Assembly (NCBI GenBank): GCA_031284315.1
Contig: JAITAB010000034.1
Location: 1 to 64,000 of the forward strand
Direction: 5' to 3'
DNA: 64,000 nt
Origin: Campylobacteraceae bacterium
GTDB lineage: Bacteria > Campylobacterota > Campylobacteria > Campylobacterales > Campylobacteraceae
Translations under genes and position numbers: made by a program
Notes under the pieces: model-generated
Told to the model about the DNA's origin: nothing
Databases searched by the model: none
The model's input: only the letters and a program-made list of their open reading frames with translations
In this document: in pieces, positions 1 to 8,066 of the stretch
Layout: every line of letters begins with the position of its first letter
How positions within the stretch are numbered: the first letter of the stretch is position 1

Positions 1-130
1 AATATCCATGTCCACTTAATCTTTCGGCAATGGTAGAGTTTTCTATCAATTTTCCATCTTCTTTGGTTGCATATTTAATATCTGGCATTTGTTCATAATT
101 GTATGAAAGTTCCCGCCAATAATCAATCAA
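1..130 (-). CDS. Partial open frame running off the left edge, unknown product
   Basis: The minus strand is open from base 130 (a TTG) to the window edge and reads as plausible protein, including the segment MPDIKYATKEDGKLIENS. A TATAAT box sits at 130-135 on the minus strand, so transcription would start near base 123. Translation might then begin at the internal ATG at base 88, although no Shine-Dalgarno sequence precedes either candidate. This is the host chromosome flanking the prophage. Without the integrated element it would lie directly next to the tRNA-Ala gene. I do not recognise the family. Confidence 0.35.
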   Translation of the reverse strand, partial: MIDYWRELSYNYEQMPDIKYATKEDGKLIENSTIAERLSGHGY

Positions 131-226
131 TTATAACATAAATTACTAATGTTGAGATATTTTATAACTTGACATGCGAAGCGGAATTGTTGCGCTATTT
201 TTAACATGGGCGGTATTTATATAGAG

Positions 227-303
227 GTTAAAAGTTGAGAAAATGCCGATTTTATCGTGGTGGAGTGTAGGGGGATCGAACCCCTGACCTCAACGCTGCC
301 AGC
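227..303. repeat. attL, 77-bp direct repeat of the tRNA-Ala 3' half
   Basis: The sequence is identical to 36327-36403 and diverges immediately after base 303. It contains tRNA-Ala nucleotides 31-76 (bases 303 down to 258) plus 31 bp downstream of the tRNA. The 5' half of the tRNA is absent here, so this copy is a non-functional remnant. The copy at the other end is the working gene. Confidence 0.95.
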
Positions 304-374
304 CTGAATTTTACTGCGAAAAGAGGCTAAAAACAGCTAAACTGCGTGGTTGAATTTATTGTTTTTCGCTTTTT

Positions 375-394
375 TTGGCACAAAATTTGGCACA
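375..394 (+). promoter_or_regulatory. Candidate integrase arm-type sites, left end
   Basis: Two TGGCACA copies start at 376 and 388, exactly 12 bp apart. A matching pair with the same 12-bp phase lies at the other end of the prophage (36290 and 36302). In the circular phage the two pairs would flank the attachment core, as arm-binding sites of tyrosine integrases do. The pattern is visible; the function is inferred. Confidence 0.5.
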
Positions 395-469
395 CTTTTT
401 AACTCTTATAGCCCTTTGATTATTATTGCAAAAAACTACAAAAATTTATCTCTTTTTTCGGTATTTTAC

Positions 470-498
470 TTGACAATCATTCCGAAATACGGTATAAT
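470..498 (+). promoter_or_regulatory. Consensus sigma-70 promoter, lysogen-type
   Basis: TTGACA (470-475), a 17-bp spacer and TATAAT (493-498) form a perfect consensus promoter pointing away from attL. It reads into a hairpin leader, a TTG-initiated 31-codon frame (555-650) and a 64-residue protein (771-962), all opposite to the late genes. Such a strong promoter at a prophage edge suggests expression in the lysogen. Confidence 0.8.
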
Positions 499-505
499 TA
501 TAATA

Positions 506-533
506 TGAAAAGAGGTTGAAAAGCCTCTTTTCA
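506..533 (+). ncRNA. 5' leader hairpin after the edge promoter
   Basis: TGAAAAGAGG (506-515) pairs perfectly with CCTCTTTTCA (524-533) around an 8-base loop, starting about 8 bases after the -10 box. It runs into AAGTTCTTT and a strong ribosome site. The minus-strand promoter at 18513-18542 has the same order of promoter, hairpin, TTTCAAGTTCTTT and small frame, so this is probably a shared leader element. Confidence 0.55.
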
Positions 534-554
534 AGTTCTTTATAGGAGGCTTTC

Positions 555-650
555 TTGGAAGTTGATTTTAGGTTGCGGCTTAAAATCAAGCTCAAGGGGT
601 CGGAGATACTCGGCAAAGTTATCGACCGCCTTAAAGCTTGGTTTAGGTAA
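555..650 (+). CDS. Possible 31-residue cationic amphipathic peptide, TTG start
   Basis: The start is TTG at 555, five bases after a strong ribosome site (AGGAGG, 544-549). The frame encodes MEVDFRLRLKIKLKG followed by SEILGKVIDRLKAWFR. Basic and hydrophobic residues alternate, which would give an amphipathic cationic helix. A GC-rich hairpin (656-676) follows the stop. It may be a small membrane-active peptide or a leader peptide for the next gene. No family is recognised, and the case rests on promoter, ribosome site and composition only. Confidence 0.4.
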   Translation: MEVDFRLRLKIKLKGSEILGKVIDRLKAWFR

Positions 651-770
651 GCAAACGGAGGGTGAAAATCCCTCCGCCTAAAACTTTCTGAAAGTATATC
701 AAAATTCTTATAAAAACGCAAAAGTCCTATTGTTTGCCGATGATAGGACTTATCATAAAAAGGATAAGTG

Positions 771-962
771 ATGATAAAAGATACAAAAGTAACGGAGATT
801 ACAAAACTTCCGCGCTCAACGCTTCAAGACCATAAAAAACTTGATGATTGGCAGTCAAATTTTTATTGGCTCTGCCAATTGTTTACAGAGGAACAATTAG
901 AGATTTTGATGCGCTCTGCCGATAAAAAACGACAAGAGTATATAGAAGAAAAGGGCGATTAG
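771..962 (+). CDS. Small phage protein near attL, possibly DNA-binding
   Basis: This is a 63-residue charged protein (64 if the adjacent GTG at 768 is used). AAGGAT at 760-765 fits the ATG at 771. The segment TEITKLPRSTLQDHKK could form a small helix-turn-helix, but I recognise no family. It follows the 31-residue peptide frame under the consensus promoter at 470 and converges on the endolysin gene with only 4 bp between stops. A hairpin (AAGTCCTAT/ATAGGACTT, 722-749) lies upstream. Its position and strand suggest expression in the lysogen rather than late in infection. Confidence 0.6.
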   Translation: MIKDTKVTEITKLPRSTLQDHKKLDDWQSNFYWLCQLFTEEQLEILMRSADKKRQEYIEEKGD

Positions 963-966
963 CCCT

Positions 967-1398
967 CTATATGCTCTTTAATTCAAAATGAGGCAAATCA
1001 TCAAACGATTGGTCGTCAAATTTTATATTAGAGTTCCAATCGCCGCCCCAAACTATCCTGTGAGTTATCTTATTCTCACGAAGCAATCTGTTTGCCGTAT
1101 CAAAAACTATGCCCGCAAGAAAATAAAACCTTGCTTTTGCTTTCTCTTTTTCACTGAAATCAATCGGATACGGCGATACATCAACTGCCATAGACGGATT
1201 GCTTTGATGCAAGCTTTTATTGTTCACGCCGTCGCATCTGCTTTTACCTTCTTTGAAATACTTTCGCTGTGTTTCAAGAGTGCGATACCCTTCAAGTACA
1301 GAAATATTTATAACCTTTATCACTTCATTAAAAATCATCTGCAAATCTTTATGGCAGCTGCTTAACTCTTTTTTACTTTTTTCATTAAAAATAAACAT
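967..1398 (-). CDS. Phage endolysin, M15-type L,D/D-peptidase
   Basis: The 143-residue protein has the peptidase M15 (VanY / L-alanyl-D-glutamate endopeptidase) pattern. SLHQSNPSMAVDVSPYP supplies the first zinc-binding His and Asp, and DLPHFEL near the end supplies the final His. Such enzymes cut peptide cross-links in the cell wall. There is no signal peptide, so it needs the holin to reach the periplasm. It is the last gene of the lysis cassette holin / inner spanin / outer spanin / endolysin, which is itself the end of the late operon. Family assignment is firm; the exact bond cleaved is not known. Confidence 0.85.
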   Translation of the reverse strand: MFIFNEKSKKELSSCHKDLQMIFNEVIKVINISVLEGYRTLETQRKYFKEGKSRCDGVNNKSLHQSNPSMAVDVSPYPIDFSEKEKAKARFYFLAGIVFDTANRLLRENKITHRIVWGGDWNSNIKFDDQSFDDLPHFELKSI

Positions 1399-1410
1399 TA
1401 TTTTGGCTCC

Positions 1411-1635
1411 TTATTTGCAGCTCTCAAACGCTGCTTTTAGATTGTCATAATCCGTCATTTTGCGCACATCGTTAATGATAACGCACTCCACAAACTTTTT
1501 ATCATCTGTCAAATGTCCGCACTTTTCGCCGTTATAAAGCCTCTCTGGAAATTCGGTATCGCACTTGATAAACAGCTTTTGCGCACAGCCGTTAAAAATA
1601 AGAACGCAAAGTATCAATAGCGCTGATATTTTCAT
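1411..1635 (-). CDS. Outer-membrane spanin lipoprotein (Rz1-like)
   Basis: This 74-residue protein has a lipoprotein signal (MKISALLILCVLIFNGC, lipobox around the Cys) and a short soluble region. Its first 44 bases overlap the end of the inner spanin gene in another frame, the usual overlapping Rz/Rz1 layout. It would sit in the outer membrane and contact the inner spanin across the periplasm to fuse the membranes during lysis. Four further cysteines follow the lipidated one, which is unusual for a spanin and might allow disulfide-linked forms. The call is by position and lipobox, since spanins diverge quickly. Confidence 0.75.
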   Translation of the reverse strand: MKISALLILCVLIFNGCAQKLFIKCDTEFPERLYNGEKCGHLTDDKKFVECVIINDVRKMTDYDNLKAAFESCK

Positions 1636-1960
1636 TTTTTACCCTTTTAATTGTTTCTATTTTCTCTTTTGCCGCTTTGGTATTTTCCTTTATCGCTTGA
1701 ACGGCGGAGTTTTGCTTTATCTCAAGAGTGTTTTTCGCTTCTTTGAGTTCGGTTACAATGACATTCATTTCATTCTTGAGTTTCAAGTATTCATTTTCCG
1801 CTCTTATAATTTCAAACTTCAAAATGCCGACATAAACGATTAAAATACCGATAACCACAAAGTGCCAATACTGCTTAATCATCGGCACAAAACTTATTAT
1901 TTTAGCAACCCATGAGAGTTTGCTAAACCAACTCAACAATGATAAAAACCATGCTATCAT
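1592..1960 (-). CDS. Inner-membrane spanin (Rz-like)
   Basis: The 122-residue protein has hydrophobic N-terminal segments (roughly residues 1-25 and 33-50), then a long charged coiled-coil stretch (about 55-115) rich in Glu, Lys and Leu. This is the shape of an inner-membrane spanin. It overlaps the holin stop by 4 bases (ATGA) and contains the start of the outer spanin near its end. Spanins complete lysis by joining the two membranes after the wall is cut. The two hydrophobic segments are slightly unusual, since classical Rz has one. Confidence 0.75.
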   Translation of the reverse strand: MIAWFLSLLSWFSKLSWVAKIISFVPMIKQYWHFVVIGILIVYVGILKFEIIRAENEYLKLKNEMNVIVTELKEAKNTLEIKQNSAVQAIKENTKAAKEKIETIKRVKNENISAIDTLRSYF

Positions 1961-2403
1961 TTACTACCTCCTTCCAAAAGTCTATCCAATTGATTTTTGA
2001 TAGCGCGTAAGATATAACTTACTGCATCTATCTCTTTGACCATTCTTTTTGTCTTAAATGTATAAATATTGCCCAAAATACTGTAAGCCTCCGCAAGTAT
2101 AAGCGCATTGACCGAAAAGCTTATCAGCCAGCTTCCAAAGCTTGCATTTATGCCTCTGACAACCAAAGCAAGGATTATCGGCACGCACAGATAAAGTATC
2201 TTGCTTATTACTCCTATGCGCAGCTTATAGCTTGAAATACTATTTTCAATACGATATGCTTTTGCAAGCCCCGTGAACAAATCAAAGCACATCAGTGCCG
2301 CCAAAATTGTAAACTGAACGGGATTTAGCCCCAAAAAGGCAAACAGCGCCGAAAAGCCTGCGATAAAAACCGATGAGGTCGTGTCTATTTGTACTTTTTC
2401 CAT
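1957..2403 (-). CDS. Phage holin family protein
   Basis: The 148-residue protein has three to four hydrophobic segments (about residues 13-30, 30-50, 68-90 and 90-112) and a charged C-terminus. It resembles the toxin-secretion/phage-lysis holin family (holin_4-type). It would form inner-membrane lesions that release the endolysin and time lysis. It lies directly upstream of both spanins and the endolysin. Assignment rests on topology, size and position. Confidence 0.8.
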   Translation of the reverse strand: MEKVQIDTTSSVFIAGFSALFAFLGLNPVQFTILAALMCFDLFTGLAKAYRIENSISSYKLRIGVISKILYLCVPIILALVVRGINASFGSWLISFSVNALILAEAYSILGNIYTFKTKRMVKEIDAVSYILRAIKNQLDRLLEGGSK

Positions 2404-2411
2404 TTTCTCTC

Positions 2412-3032
2412 CTATAGTCCGTAAAATCCAACAGGAGCAAATACGCCGTTTTTGTACTGCATATAAGCGCCTGTATTCATAAGATTAAATACATTCGCGT
2501 TATCTCCGACAACTCCTAACGGAAGATATACTTTGCCATTCGCCGAAGTCGGCTTGACGGTCGTATACCAGCTCGTCACGCTTGTTTGGTCAAGCTTAAA
2601 TCCGCCTCCCGTTATCGTCCCGACCAAATACAATTGCTTGTTAAAATCCGTAGATGCAAATCCGTTAAAGGCATATTGGATATTGCCGCTTGAGTAGTAA
2701 AATTCATAATAAAATGCATTAGTTGCTTTAGCTTCTGCCGCGATAGAACCGCTTCCTGAAAAGAACAGCACGGAACTTGAAAGGTCAAAAATCTGCGTGC
2801 TTGCCGTTTTGGTCGCTGCCGTTGAGGTAGTGCCTGATATTATCACGCTTGGAGGGACTAAATCCCCGCTTGACAAAGCTCCTACGACAGCGACGGGAAC
2901 GGCTATCTTTTTACCGTCTGCGTCAAGTACTTCCTGAACCTTAAAACTACTGTCGTCTTTCACATCAACTATCGGCGTTGAAAGTAGATTGCCATCTTGA
3001 TTTGGCACGCCTTGAATAACATAATCAGCCAT
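2412..3032 (-). CDS. Distal tail fibre / host-recognition protein
   Basis: This 206-residue protein is rich in Ser, Thr, Gly and Ala, with alternating beta-type sequence and a C-terminus ending MQYKNGVFAPVGFYGL. Its N-terminus (MADYVIQGVPNQDGN) could be a short virion-anchoring region. It lies between the tail-tip gene and the lysis cassette, where siphophages carry fibres or receptor-binding proteins. No catalytic motif is visible. The receptor cannot be inferred. Confidence 0.55.
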   Translation of the reverse strand: MADYVIQGVPNQDGNLLSTPIVDVKDDSSFKVQEVLDADGKKIAVPVAVVGALSSGDLVPPSVIISGTTSTAATKTASTQIFDLSSSVLFFSGSGSIAAEAKATNAFYYEFYYSSGNIQYAFNGFASTDFNKQLYLVGTITGGGFKLDQTSVTSWYTTVKPTSANGKVYLPLGVVGDNANVFNLMNTGAYMQYKNGVFAPVGFYGL

Positions 3033-3040
3033 GTTTTTCC

Positions 3041-3571
3041 TTAATAATCTTCAATCAAAATACCAAAAACTGCTTCAGCAATGTTAGAACAACCTACAAA
3101 AACATTATTGTATGTGCAATTTCCTCCGGCGTTACTTCTCAATTGGAAAGAAACAATATCTCCAAAATTAACACTAAAAATCTGGGAATTTGTTGTTGAG
3201 GTAGTACCTACGGAACTAAATTCATTGCCTACCTGAGAATTGTTTATTGTCCACCGCCCATATGCTGTTATTGTTATACTGCCGCTTTTGCCGCCTGTTA
3301 TTGTGGCATTAAATTTTAAGTTGCCTTTGCGTAAGGCAAAGAACCTCACATTATTAGCATATGAGGTAGCCGTTGTTACTCCTGAATATTCTTTAGTAAA
3401 GCGCGTGTTTCCTTCTTGAATGAAGTTGACTACGGCAGGCTGTATCTTCGGTGCGCCTTCCACGCCTTCCGCCAAAGCCTTAATATCCTGATAAATTGCC
3501 CAAATATCGCTTGCGCGTATCGGTTTTTCAGGTTCTATGTTTGTCTGTGGTAACTCTGTCCATGTTGCCAT
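3041..3571 (-). CDS. Tail fibre-type structural protein
   Basis: The 176-residue protein has an N-terminal segment (MATWTELPQTNIEPEKPIRA) similar in style to tail attachment leaders, then a Gly/Ser/Thr-rich beta region that may form a small jelly-roll-like head domain. It precedes a second fibre-like gene by 8 bp. Together they are probably the distal tail proteins that contact the host. The call is positional and compositional only. Confidence 0.5.
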   Translation of the reverse strand: MATWTELPQTNIEPEKPIRASDIWAIYQDIKALAEGVEGAPKIQPAVVNFIQEGNTRFTKEYSGVTTATSYANNVRFFALRKGNLKFNATITGGKSGSITITAYGRWTINNSQVGNEFSSVGTTSTTNSQIFSVNFGDIVSFQLRSNAGGNCTYNNVFVGCSNIAEAVFGILIEDY

Positions 3572-3620
3572 TTTCTCTCCTTAACTATATAAATAATTTC
3601 AATACAACTTTTGTGTCGGT

Positions 3621-5375
3621 TCAACTATATAAATACGGGTCATCGCCCGCTACTTTGTCGTTATTATCAGCGTAAAACGCCTTGCCTATTCTTTCCGCCT
3701 TTGTGTAATCCGCATAATTTAAAGTATCGGGATAAGTATAAAACCCATATCTTTCAGCCTCTTCAAATTCAAAACTTTGCAATTCAAGCTGTATAACTTC
3801 GCCCTGCGTTACTTCGTTTACGCTTATCACTTGAAACATCGCTGTTATGCCGTCGCCTGTCGGGTCTTGAATGCTCATTGTTTCAAGCATAATGACTTCG
3901 CCCACACTGATATTTCTATCTTTTGCATCTACTTTTAGGGTTATATAGCGCGGGTTGAGTTTATACCGCTCAAGCATTCTCACCGATAGCTGTCTTGCCT
4001 GCGCTTCTGTTGTAAGCCATCTTGACCATACTCTCTTGGTTCTGCTCTCCTGATAAGCGTACTCGCTGTCTCCGTCAATTCTTAAAACGGCGTTTCTATA
4101 ATTGCCCACTTTGTCAATATCTTCGGTTACATTTTTTCTATTGAAGTAAACTATAAATCTTGAAAGCCTTTGATTTGGGTCTTCCTTGATGCTAAAACTA
4201 TCTTGTATGATATTGTCTCTATCGTTTAAAACAGCCACATCGTCAATCTCTGGACGAATGGCTTTCAATTTTACTTTTGTTTCTCTTTCTTCCCACCAGA
4301 TATACATCAAGCACTGTTCGCAAAGTTCGCCCAAAAGTTCATTAACGCTTATATTCTCTTCAATCGTTCCCGTAAGCTGAAATATATTAAGCCAGATATT
4401 TCCCTCTTTATCCCATTCATCTAACGGGATATATGAAGCGGATATATCGGTAAAATTCACAAGCAAATCGTAAGCTACGCGCCAGCAGGGCATACTTTCA
4501 TATCTTATCACTCTTGAAGCGTCGTCGTCCATTTTGTGTTCTTCAGCTTCCGTGCCTAAAACAGCGCGCGTAACGCCCGTCAGGGTATAGAGCGTTTCGT
4601 TTTGAGTTGCTCCCGTATAACTTATAATCTCATCGCCTATTCTTAGATAATAAAGCGCGGTATTGCCCAATCTTTTAAGTATGTCGTTTTTGCTGTTTTC
4701 TATGATTATTCCCGTCGTTTGGGTATTGGTTATATCCACGGCAAGCCTGCCGTCGGAAGGAACAGGAACTAAAGCTCTTTTGTCGTCTCCAAGTTTTAGC
4801 GGGTCTTTGGTGGTGATAGTTACTTTACCACCGCTGTCGGGTCCTGCAATTTTATCTATCAAATAAGTTCGCTTTTGCATCTGTTCTATCGTCTGCCCGA
4901 CATATCCTTCATATATATTCACAGTCCAATTTGAATAATACGGATTTCGCGCCAAAAATTTGCCCCAAAATGTTCCTCTTGTCAAAGGGTCAAATCCTCT
5001 GCTTGAAAGATAAAAATCCTTGCTGTCGTCAGTTGGATGGTCGGTTAAGATTATAGTGCATGTAGAACGCCTGCCAAACGGACTTACCGTCTCATCTCCG
5101 CCTCCTATATTTATTTTTGTGGCTGTTGAACTGACCGAAACTAAGGAGGGTATGCAATTTGTAAAATTAACATCGGGTTTGACAAATTTCCAAACTATCT
5201 CACCGTCTAAATTAAAATGCGCATAGTCCTGACAAGTGGCAAATGTGTTATAGCATTTCTGCGGCAATTGTCCAAGTTGCGCAGTGCATGGAGAGACGCC
5301 ATATCTATTTTGGCAGCACTTTTGAAACAGTTCAACTACAACGATAGGCTCGCGTCCGACTGTAAATTCATTCAT
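3621..5375 (-). CDS. Phage tail-tip / baseplate hub protein
   Basis: The protein has about 584 residues from ATG 5375; a TTG at 5384 is also open, but AAGGA spacing favours neither clearly. It lies after the tape measure and distal tail genes, where lambda-like and GTA-like phages encode the hub (gpJ-like or GTA gp13-like). The N-terminus is cysteine-rich (FQKCCQNRYGVSPC and later Cys residues), similar to the small iron-sulfur-type Cys cluster of GTA and lambda gpL tail-tip proteins. The rest is beta-rich. It probably forms the tail tip opening at contact with the cell. A hub role is likely; exact homology is not certain. Confidence 0.65.
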   Translation of the reverse strand: MNEFTVGREPIVVVELFQKCCQNRYGVSPCTAQLGQLPQKCYNTFATCQDYAHFNLDGEIVWKFVKPDVNFTNCIPSLVSVSSTATKINIGGGDETVSPFGRRSTCTIILTDHPTDDSKDFYLSSRGFDPLTRGTFWGKFLARNPYYSNWTVNIYEGYVGQTIEQMQKRTYLIDKIAGPDSGGKVTITTKDPLKLGDDKRALVPVPSDGRLAVDITNTQTTGIIIENSKNDILKRLGNTALYYLRIGDEIISYTGATQNETLYTLTGVTRAVLGTEAEEHKMDDDASRVIRYESMPCWRVAYDLLVNFTDISASYIPLDEWDKEGNIWLNIFQLTGTIEENISVNELLGELCEQCLMYIWWEERETKVKLKAIRPEIDDVAVLNDRDNIIQDSFSIKEDPNQRLSRFIVYFNRKNVTEDIDKVGNYRNAVLRIDGDSEYAYQESRTKRVWSRWLTTEAQARQLSVRMLERYKLNPRYITLKVDAKDRNISVGEVIMLETMSIQDPTGDGITAMFQVISVNEVTQGEVIQLELQSFEFEEAERYGFYTYPDTLNYADYTKAERIGKAFYADNNDKVAGDDPYLYS

Positions 5376-6141
5376 CTGTGCCAAGTCCTTTTACATTCAT
5401 ACTTACGCTCATGAAGTTTGCCTTGCCTGAATTTGACGGCTGAATGTCTTTTGGCGCGTAAACATACGCCAATTCATTGGGATAAGTCAAAGGTCTCCAC
5501 GCGATAAAAAACGGCTTGTTTCTTGCGTGTAAGATAAACGGCTCAAAGTTCGCTCTTACCCAGTCGGCTTCCAAGTTATTCCAACTGTAGCCCGTTTCCA
5601 AACCCTGCCTTATTATCGTAGTTCCAAGCCATTGCCCGCGTTCGCTCTCGTTTGTCCGCTTGACGGTGGAGCGCGACATAGTTATCGGGGAGTGTCCGCC
5701 GTAAAGTTCTCTTTGAATAAAAAGAGATTTACCGCAAAATACCACTCCAACCAAGACGGCTCCCAAAGGAGTGCCTGTTATTATTATCCTTACTTTGTTT
5801 GTTGTTATCGCGTTAAATTTAAAAATTATCGGTCGTCTATCGGTTATAACTTCCGTGTGTCCTATCTCCGTCCAACTGTTACCCTGTTGAAGCGTAACCG
5901 TGCATCCGATTAGGGTATGGTTTGCTATCGCAAAATAGTCTATAGTCTCATTTTGCGTGAATGTAAGCGTCCATGTAGCTGGCAGTGAATTTGGCTGCCA
6001 ATACGAATAAGTCAGTTCATTGTTCGGAGCTGAAGCGGGATACATATCAACTTCGCTCGTCGCGCTTGCCGTGCCTTTTTTCTTGTCGTAACAAATTATC
6101 GCTCTGTTATCTGTGATTGAGCTATTAATGTTGAGTATCAT
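5368..6141 (-). CDS. Tail protein between tape measure and hub (distal tail type)
   Basis: The 257-residue beta-rich protein contains a segment like a coagulation-factor-type carbohydrate fold (YFAIANHTLIGCTVTLQQG) and a C-terminal half reading GYSWNNLEADWVRANFEPF. Its start overlaps the tape measure stop (ATGA), and its end overlaps the hub gene. Position and size fit a distal tail or tip-attachment protein that links the tail tube to the hub. No enzyme motif is seen. Confidence 0.55.
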   Translation of the reverse strand: MILNINSSITDNRAIICYDKKKGTASATSEVDMYPASAPNNELTYSYWQPNSLPATWTLTFTQNETIDYFAIANHTLIGCTVTLQQGNSWTEIGHTEVITDRRPIIFKFNAITTNKVRIIITGTPLGAVLVGVVFCGKSLFIQRELYGGHSPITMSRSTVKRTNESERGQWLGTTIIRQGLETGYSWNNLEADWVRANFEPFILHARNKPFFIAWRPLTYPNELAYVYAPKDIQPSNSGKANFMSVSMNVKGLGTDE

Positions 6142-7229
6142 GTTACATTCAACCTCACGCCGTCAGCCAAAAGCCCGTTCATCTCTTCCATCAAACCGAT
6201 GACGCTGTCACGGCTAAACATTGAGCCTTGAAGGCTGATGTTTGCGACTTGCCTTTCAGGCTGTTGTTGTGTTTGTGCGACTGATGGAGACGCTGCAGGA
6301 GCAGATGCCGCACTTCCGCCGCCGCCGCCAAAAGATGTTGAATTTATTTTGCTGATATTTTGTGTCATCATTGCCAATGACGCCGCTACACCTGCCGCTC
6401 CCAAAGCCCATGCCGCAGGTAGCGGCAATCCTGTATTCATTGCATTTTCCCATGCGCCCATAGCGCTTGATATGCCACTCACTGTTGTCTCGGCTATAGC
6501 AGCAACTTTACCAATCTCAAAAGCTTTTCTACTTTCTGAATTCATAAGCTGCGCTATACCGCCAAACGCTGACTTTGCGGCGTTAAGTTTTGCCTGCATT
6601 TCTGCTTTTGCTATATCTTCGCGCGCTTTGGCGGCACCTTCTTCTATTTTTGTCAAGTCATCTTCATATTTTTGATTTGTTTCAAGCATAAGAGCGTTAA
6701 ATTCCTCTTCGCTGATGAGTTTTTGCTCTTGCGCCGCAAGTAGAGTTTCCAAGTCTTTTTCATATTTTTCAGTCAGTAGAATATCTTCATCTTTATATCT
6801 GTTTTGCAGTTCCTCAAGCATTTTCTGCGTTTCTTCACGCATTTTTACAAGCTCTGGATTTTCTTCTTGTTTGTTTTCAGAATTTTCGCTTTCAGTCGGC
6901 GGTTGAATTTGATTTCTCGCTTCAATTGCCGCTTTTGCCGCCTCTTCTGATTTTTGTTTTGCTTTTTCAAGCCAAATGTCAAATTGTTCGGATGGCAAAG
7001 GAGTATCGGCTAATGTTCTTATTTCGTCGGCTATAGATGCAAATTCAACATTTGCGTCATTTTTAAACTTTGTTATTGTATTAAGAGCTTCGCTTTGCCC
7101 TACGATAATTTTATCTATATTAACGCCGGGCAGATTATTTACTCCGTCTATCAAAGTATTAATCACATCTGCCTCGACCTGTTTAATATATTGAAGGCCT
7201 TGCAAAATAGCTTCTATAACACTCGCCAC
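6138..7229 (-). CDS. Tape measure protein, C-terminal part after an in-frame stop
   Basis: These 363 residues (nominal GTG start at 7229) continue the tape measure frame after a single TAA at 7236-7238; the two frames are in register with only two codons between. The part includes a long coiled coil (about residues 70-210, rich in Glu, Lys and Gln), then an Ala/Gly-rich hydrophobic segment and a low-complexity Gly/Ser/Gln tract. No good ribosome site precedes the GTG, so separate translation is doubtful. The full protein would set tail length and help DNA entry. Confidence 0.75.
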   Translation of the reverse strand: MASVIEAILQGLQYIKQVEADVINTLIDGVNNLPGVNIDKIIVGQSEALNTITKFKNDANVEFASIADEIRTLADTPLPSEQFDIWLEKAKQKSEEAAKAAIEARNQIQPPTESENSENKQEENPELVKMREETQKMLEELQNRYKDEDILLTEKYEKDLETLLAAQEQKLISEEEFNALMLETNQKYEDDLTKIEEGAAKAREDIAKAEMQAKLNAAKSAFGGIAQLMNSESRKAFEIGKVAAIAETTVSGISSAMGAWENAMNTGLPLPAAWALGAAGVAASLAMMTQNISKINSTSFGGGGGSAASAPAASPSVAQTQQQPERQVANISLQGSMFSRDSVIGLMEEMNGLLADGVRLNVT

Positions 7230-7235
7230 ACCGAC

Positions 7236-8066
7236 TTAAAGTCCGTAAAAAGTCCCTTTCAAGCCTAAAATAATATATTCAAAACCTCTCCATGCATTTG
7301 CTAAAAATCCAGCGCCTTTAAGTCCGATATTCACGGCTTTTTCTATTGTCCCTTGAAAAAATCCACTCTCGCCAGCCGCTTCGTGCAATTCGTCCGCTAT
7401 GCCTTGCAATGCGGGAGCAAATGCCGCCGCAAGTTGATTTGTTATCCCCGTATATGCGGAGTCCATTCTGCTTAACGCGTCATTTGCCTGTTCTATTTGC
7501 GCATACTCAACATCGCTTAACGCCATTCCGTATCTTTCTACCTCTTCAGCTGCTGTAGCTATGGAACCGCTATTCAAATTTGCCATTGCAAGGGCTGAAC
7601 GGGAGCCGAATATATCAGCTGCGGCTGCCGCCTGTTCGGATGCGGGGACTACCTCTTTTATCTTTGAGGTTAATACATCCATTTTTTCAGATGCAGACAT
7701 ACCGTTTAACTCATCTAAACTTAGCCCAAGTCTTTGTATCGCATCGTATGTAGCTCCGCTTCCGTTTGCGGCTTGACCAAGATTAACGGTCATCGTCCTA
7801 AGGGCAGTAGTTAATTGCTCGCTACTAATGCCGGAAAGGTCAGCCGCGCGTTGTAATGTCAATAAGTCTTTTGCCGAAGTATTTAAAGCTCGTGATTGTT
7901 TAACTAAGGCGTCGGCGCTGTCCAAACCCGATTTGGTTAATGCTATAGCAGCAGCTCCAGCGGCAGCGACTGCCGCAGCTCCCCATTTTGTTATACTGCT
8001 TGCGGCGCCGTCAAGCTTCTTTTTTAGGTCGCTGTCATCACCATTAATCTTAACTGTCATTGCCAT
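7236..8066 (-). CDS. Tape measure protein, N-terminal part ending at an in-frame TAA
   Basis: The start ATG at 8066 follows AAAGGAT by 8 bases; another in-frame ATG lies upstream at 8096. The N-terminus (MAMTVKINGDDSDLKKKLDG), Ala-rich helices and a hydrophobic stretch near residues 25-45 match siphophage tape measure proteins. The frame stops at TAA 7236-7238 and then stays open for 363 more codons. A single AAA-to-TAA change would explain it. It follows the G/GT chaperone genes, which are dedicated partners of the tape measure. Confidence 0.8.
   Translation of the reverse strand: MAMTVKINGDDSDLKKKLDGAASSITKWGAAAVAAAGAAAIALTKSGLDSADALVKQSRALNTSAKDLLTLQRAADLSGISSEQLTTALRTMTVNLGQAANGSGATYDAIQRLGLSLDELNGMSASEKMDVLTSKIKEVVPASEQAAAAADIFGSRSALAMANLNSGSIATAAEEVERYGMALSDVEYAQIEQANDALSRMDSAYTGITNQLAAAFAPALQGIADELHEAAGESGFFQGTIEKAVNIGLKGAGFLANAWRGFEYIILGLKGTFYGL

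Noticed and set aside
258-303. A second tRNA-Ala gene at the left end
   Set aside because: Only nucleotides 31-76 are present; sequence beyond base 303 does not match the tRNA 5' half. It is the attL remnant.
446-721. 91-codon minus-strand frame near attL
   Set aside because: It lies opposite a perfect promoter, a hairpin leader and a peptide frame with a strong ribosome site. Its own start has no ribosome site and the protein looks random.
6238-6675. 145-codon plus-strand frame inside the tape measure gene
   Set aside because: It is antisense to a well-supported coding region and its Ala/Ser-rich product mirrors the codon bias of the other strand.
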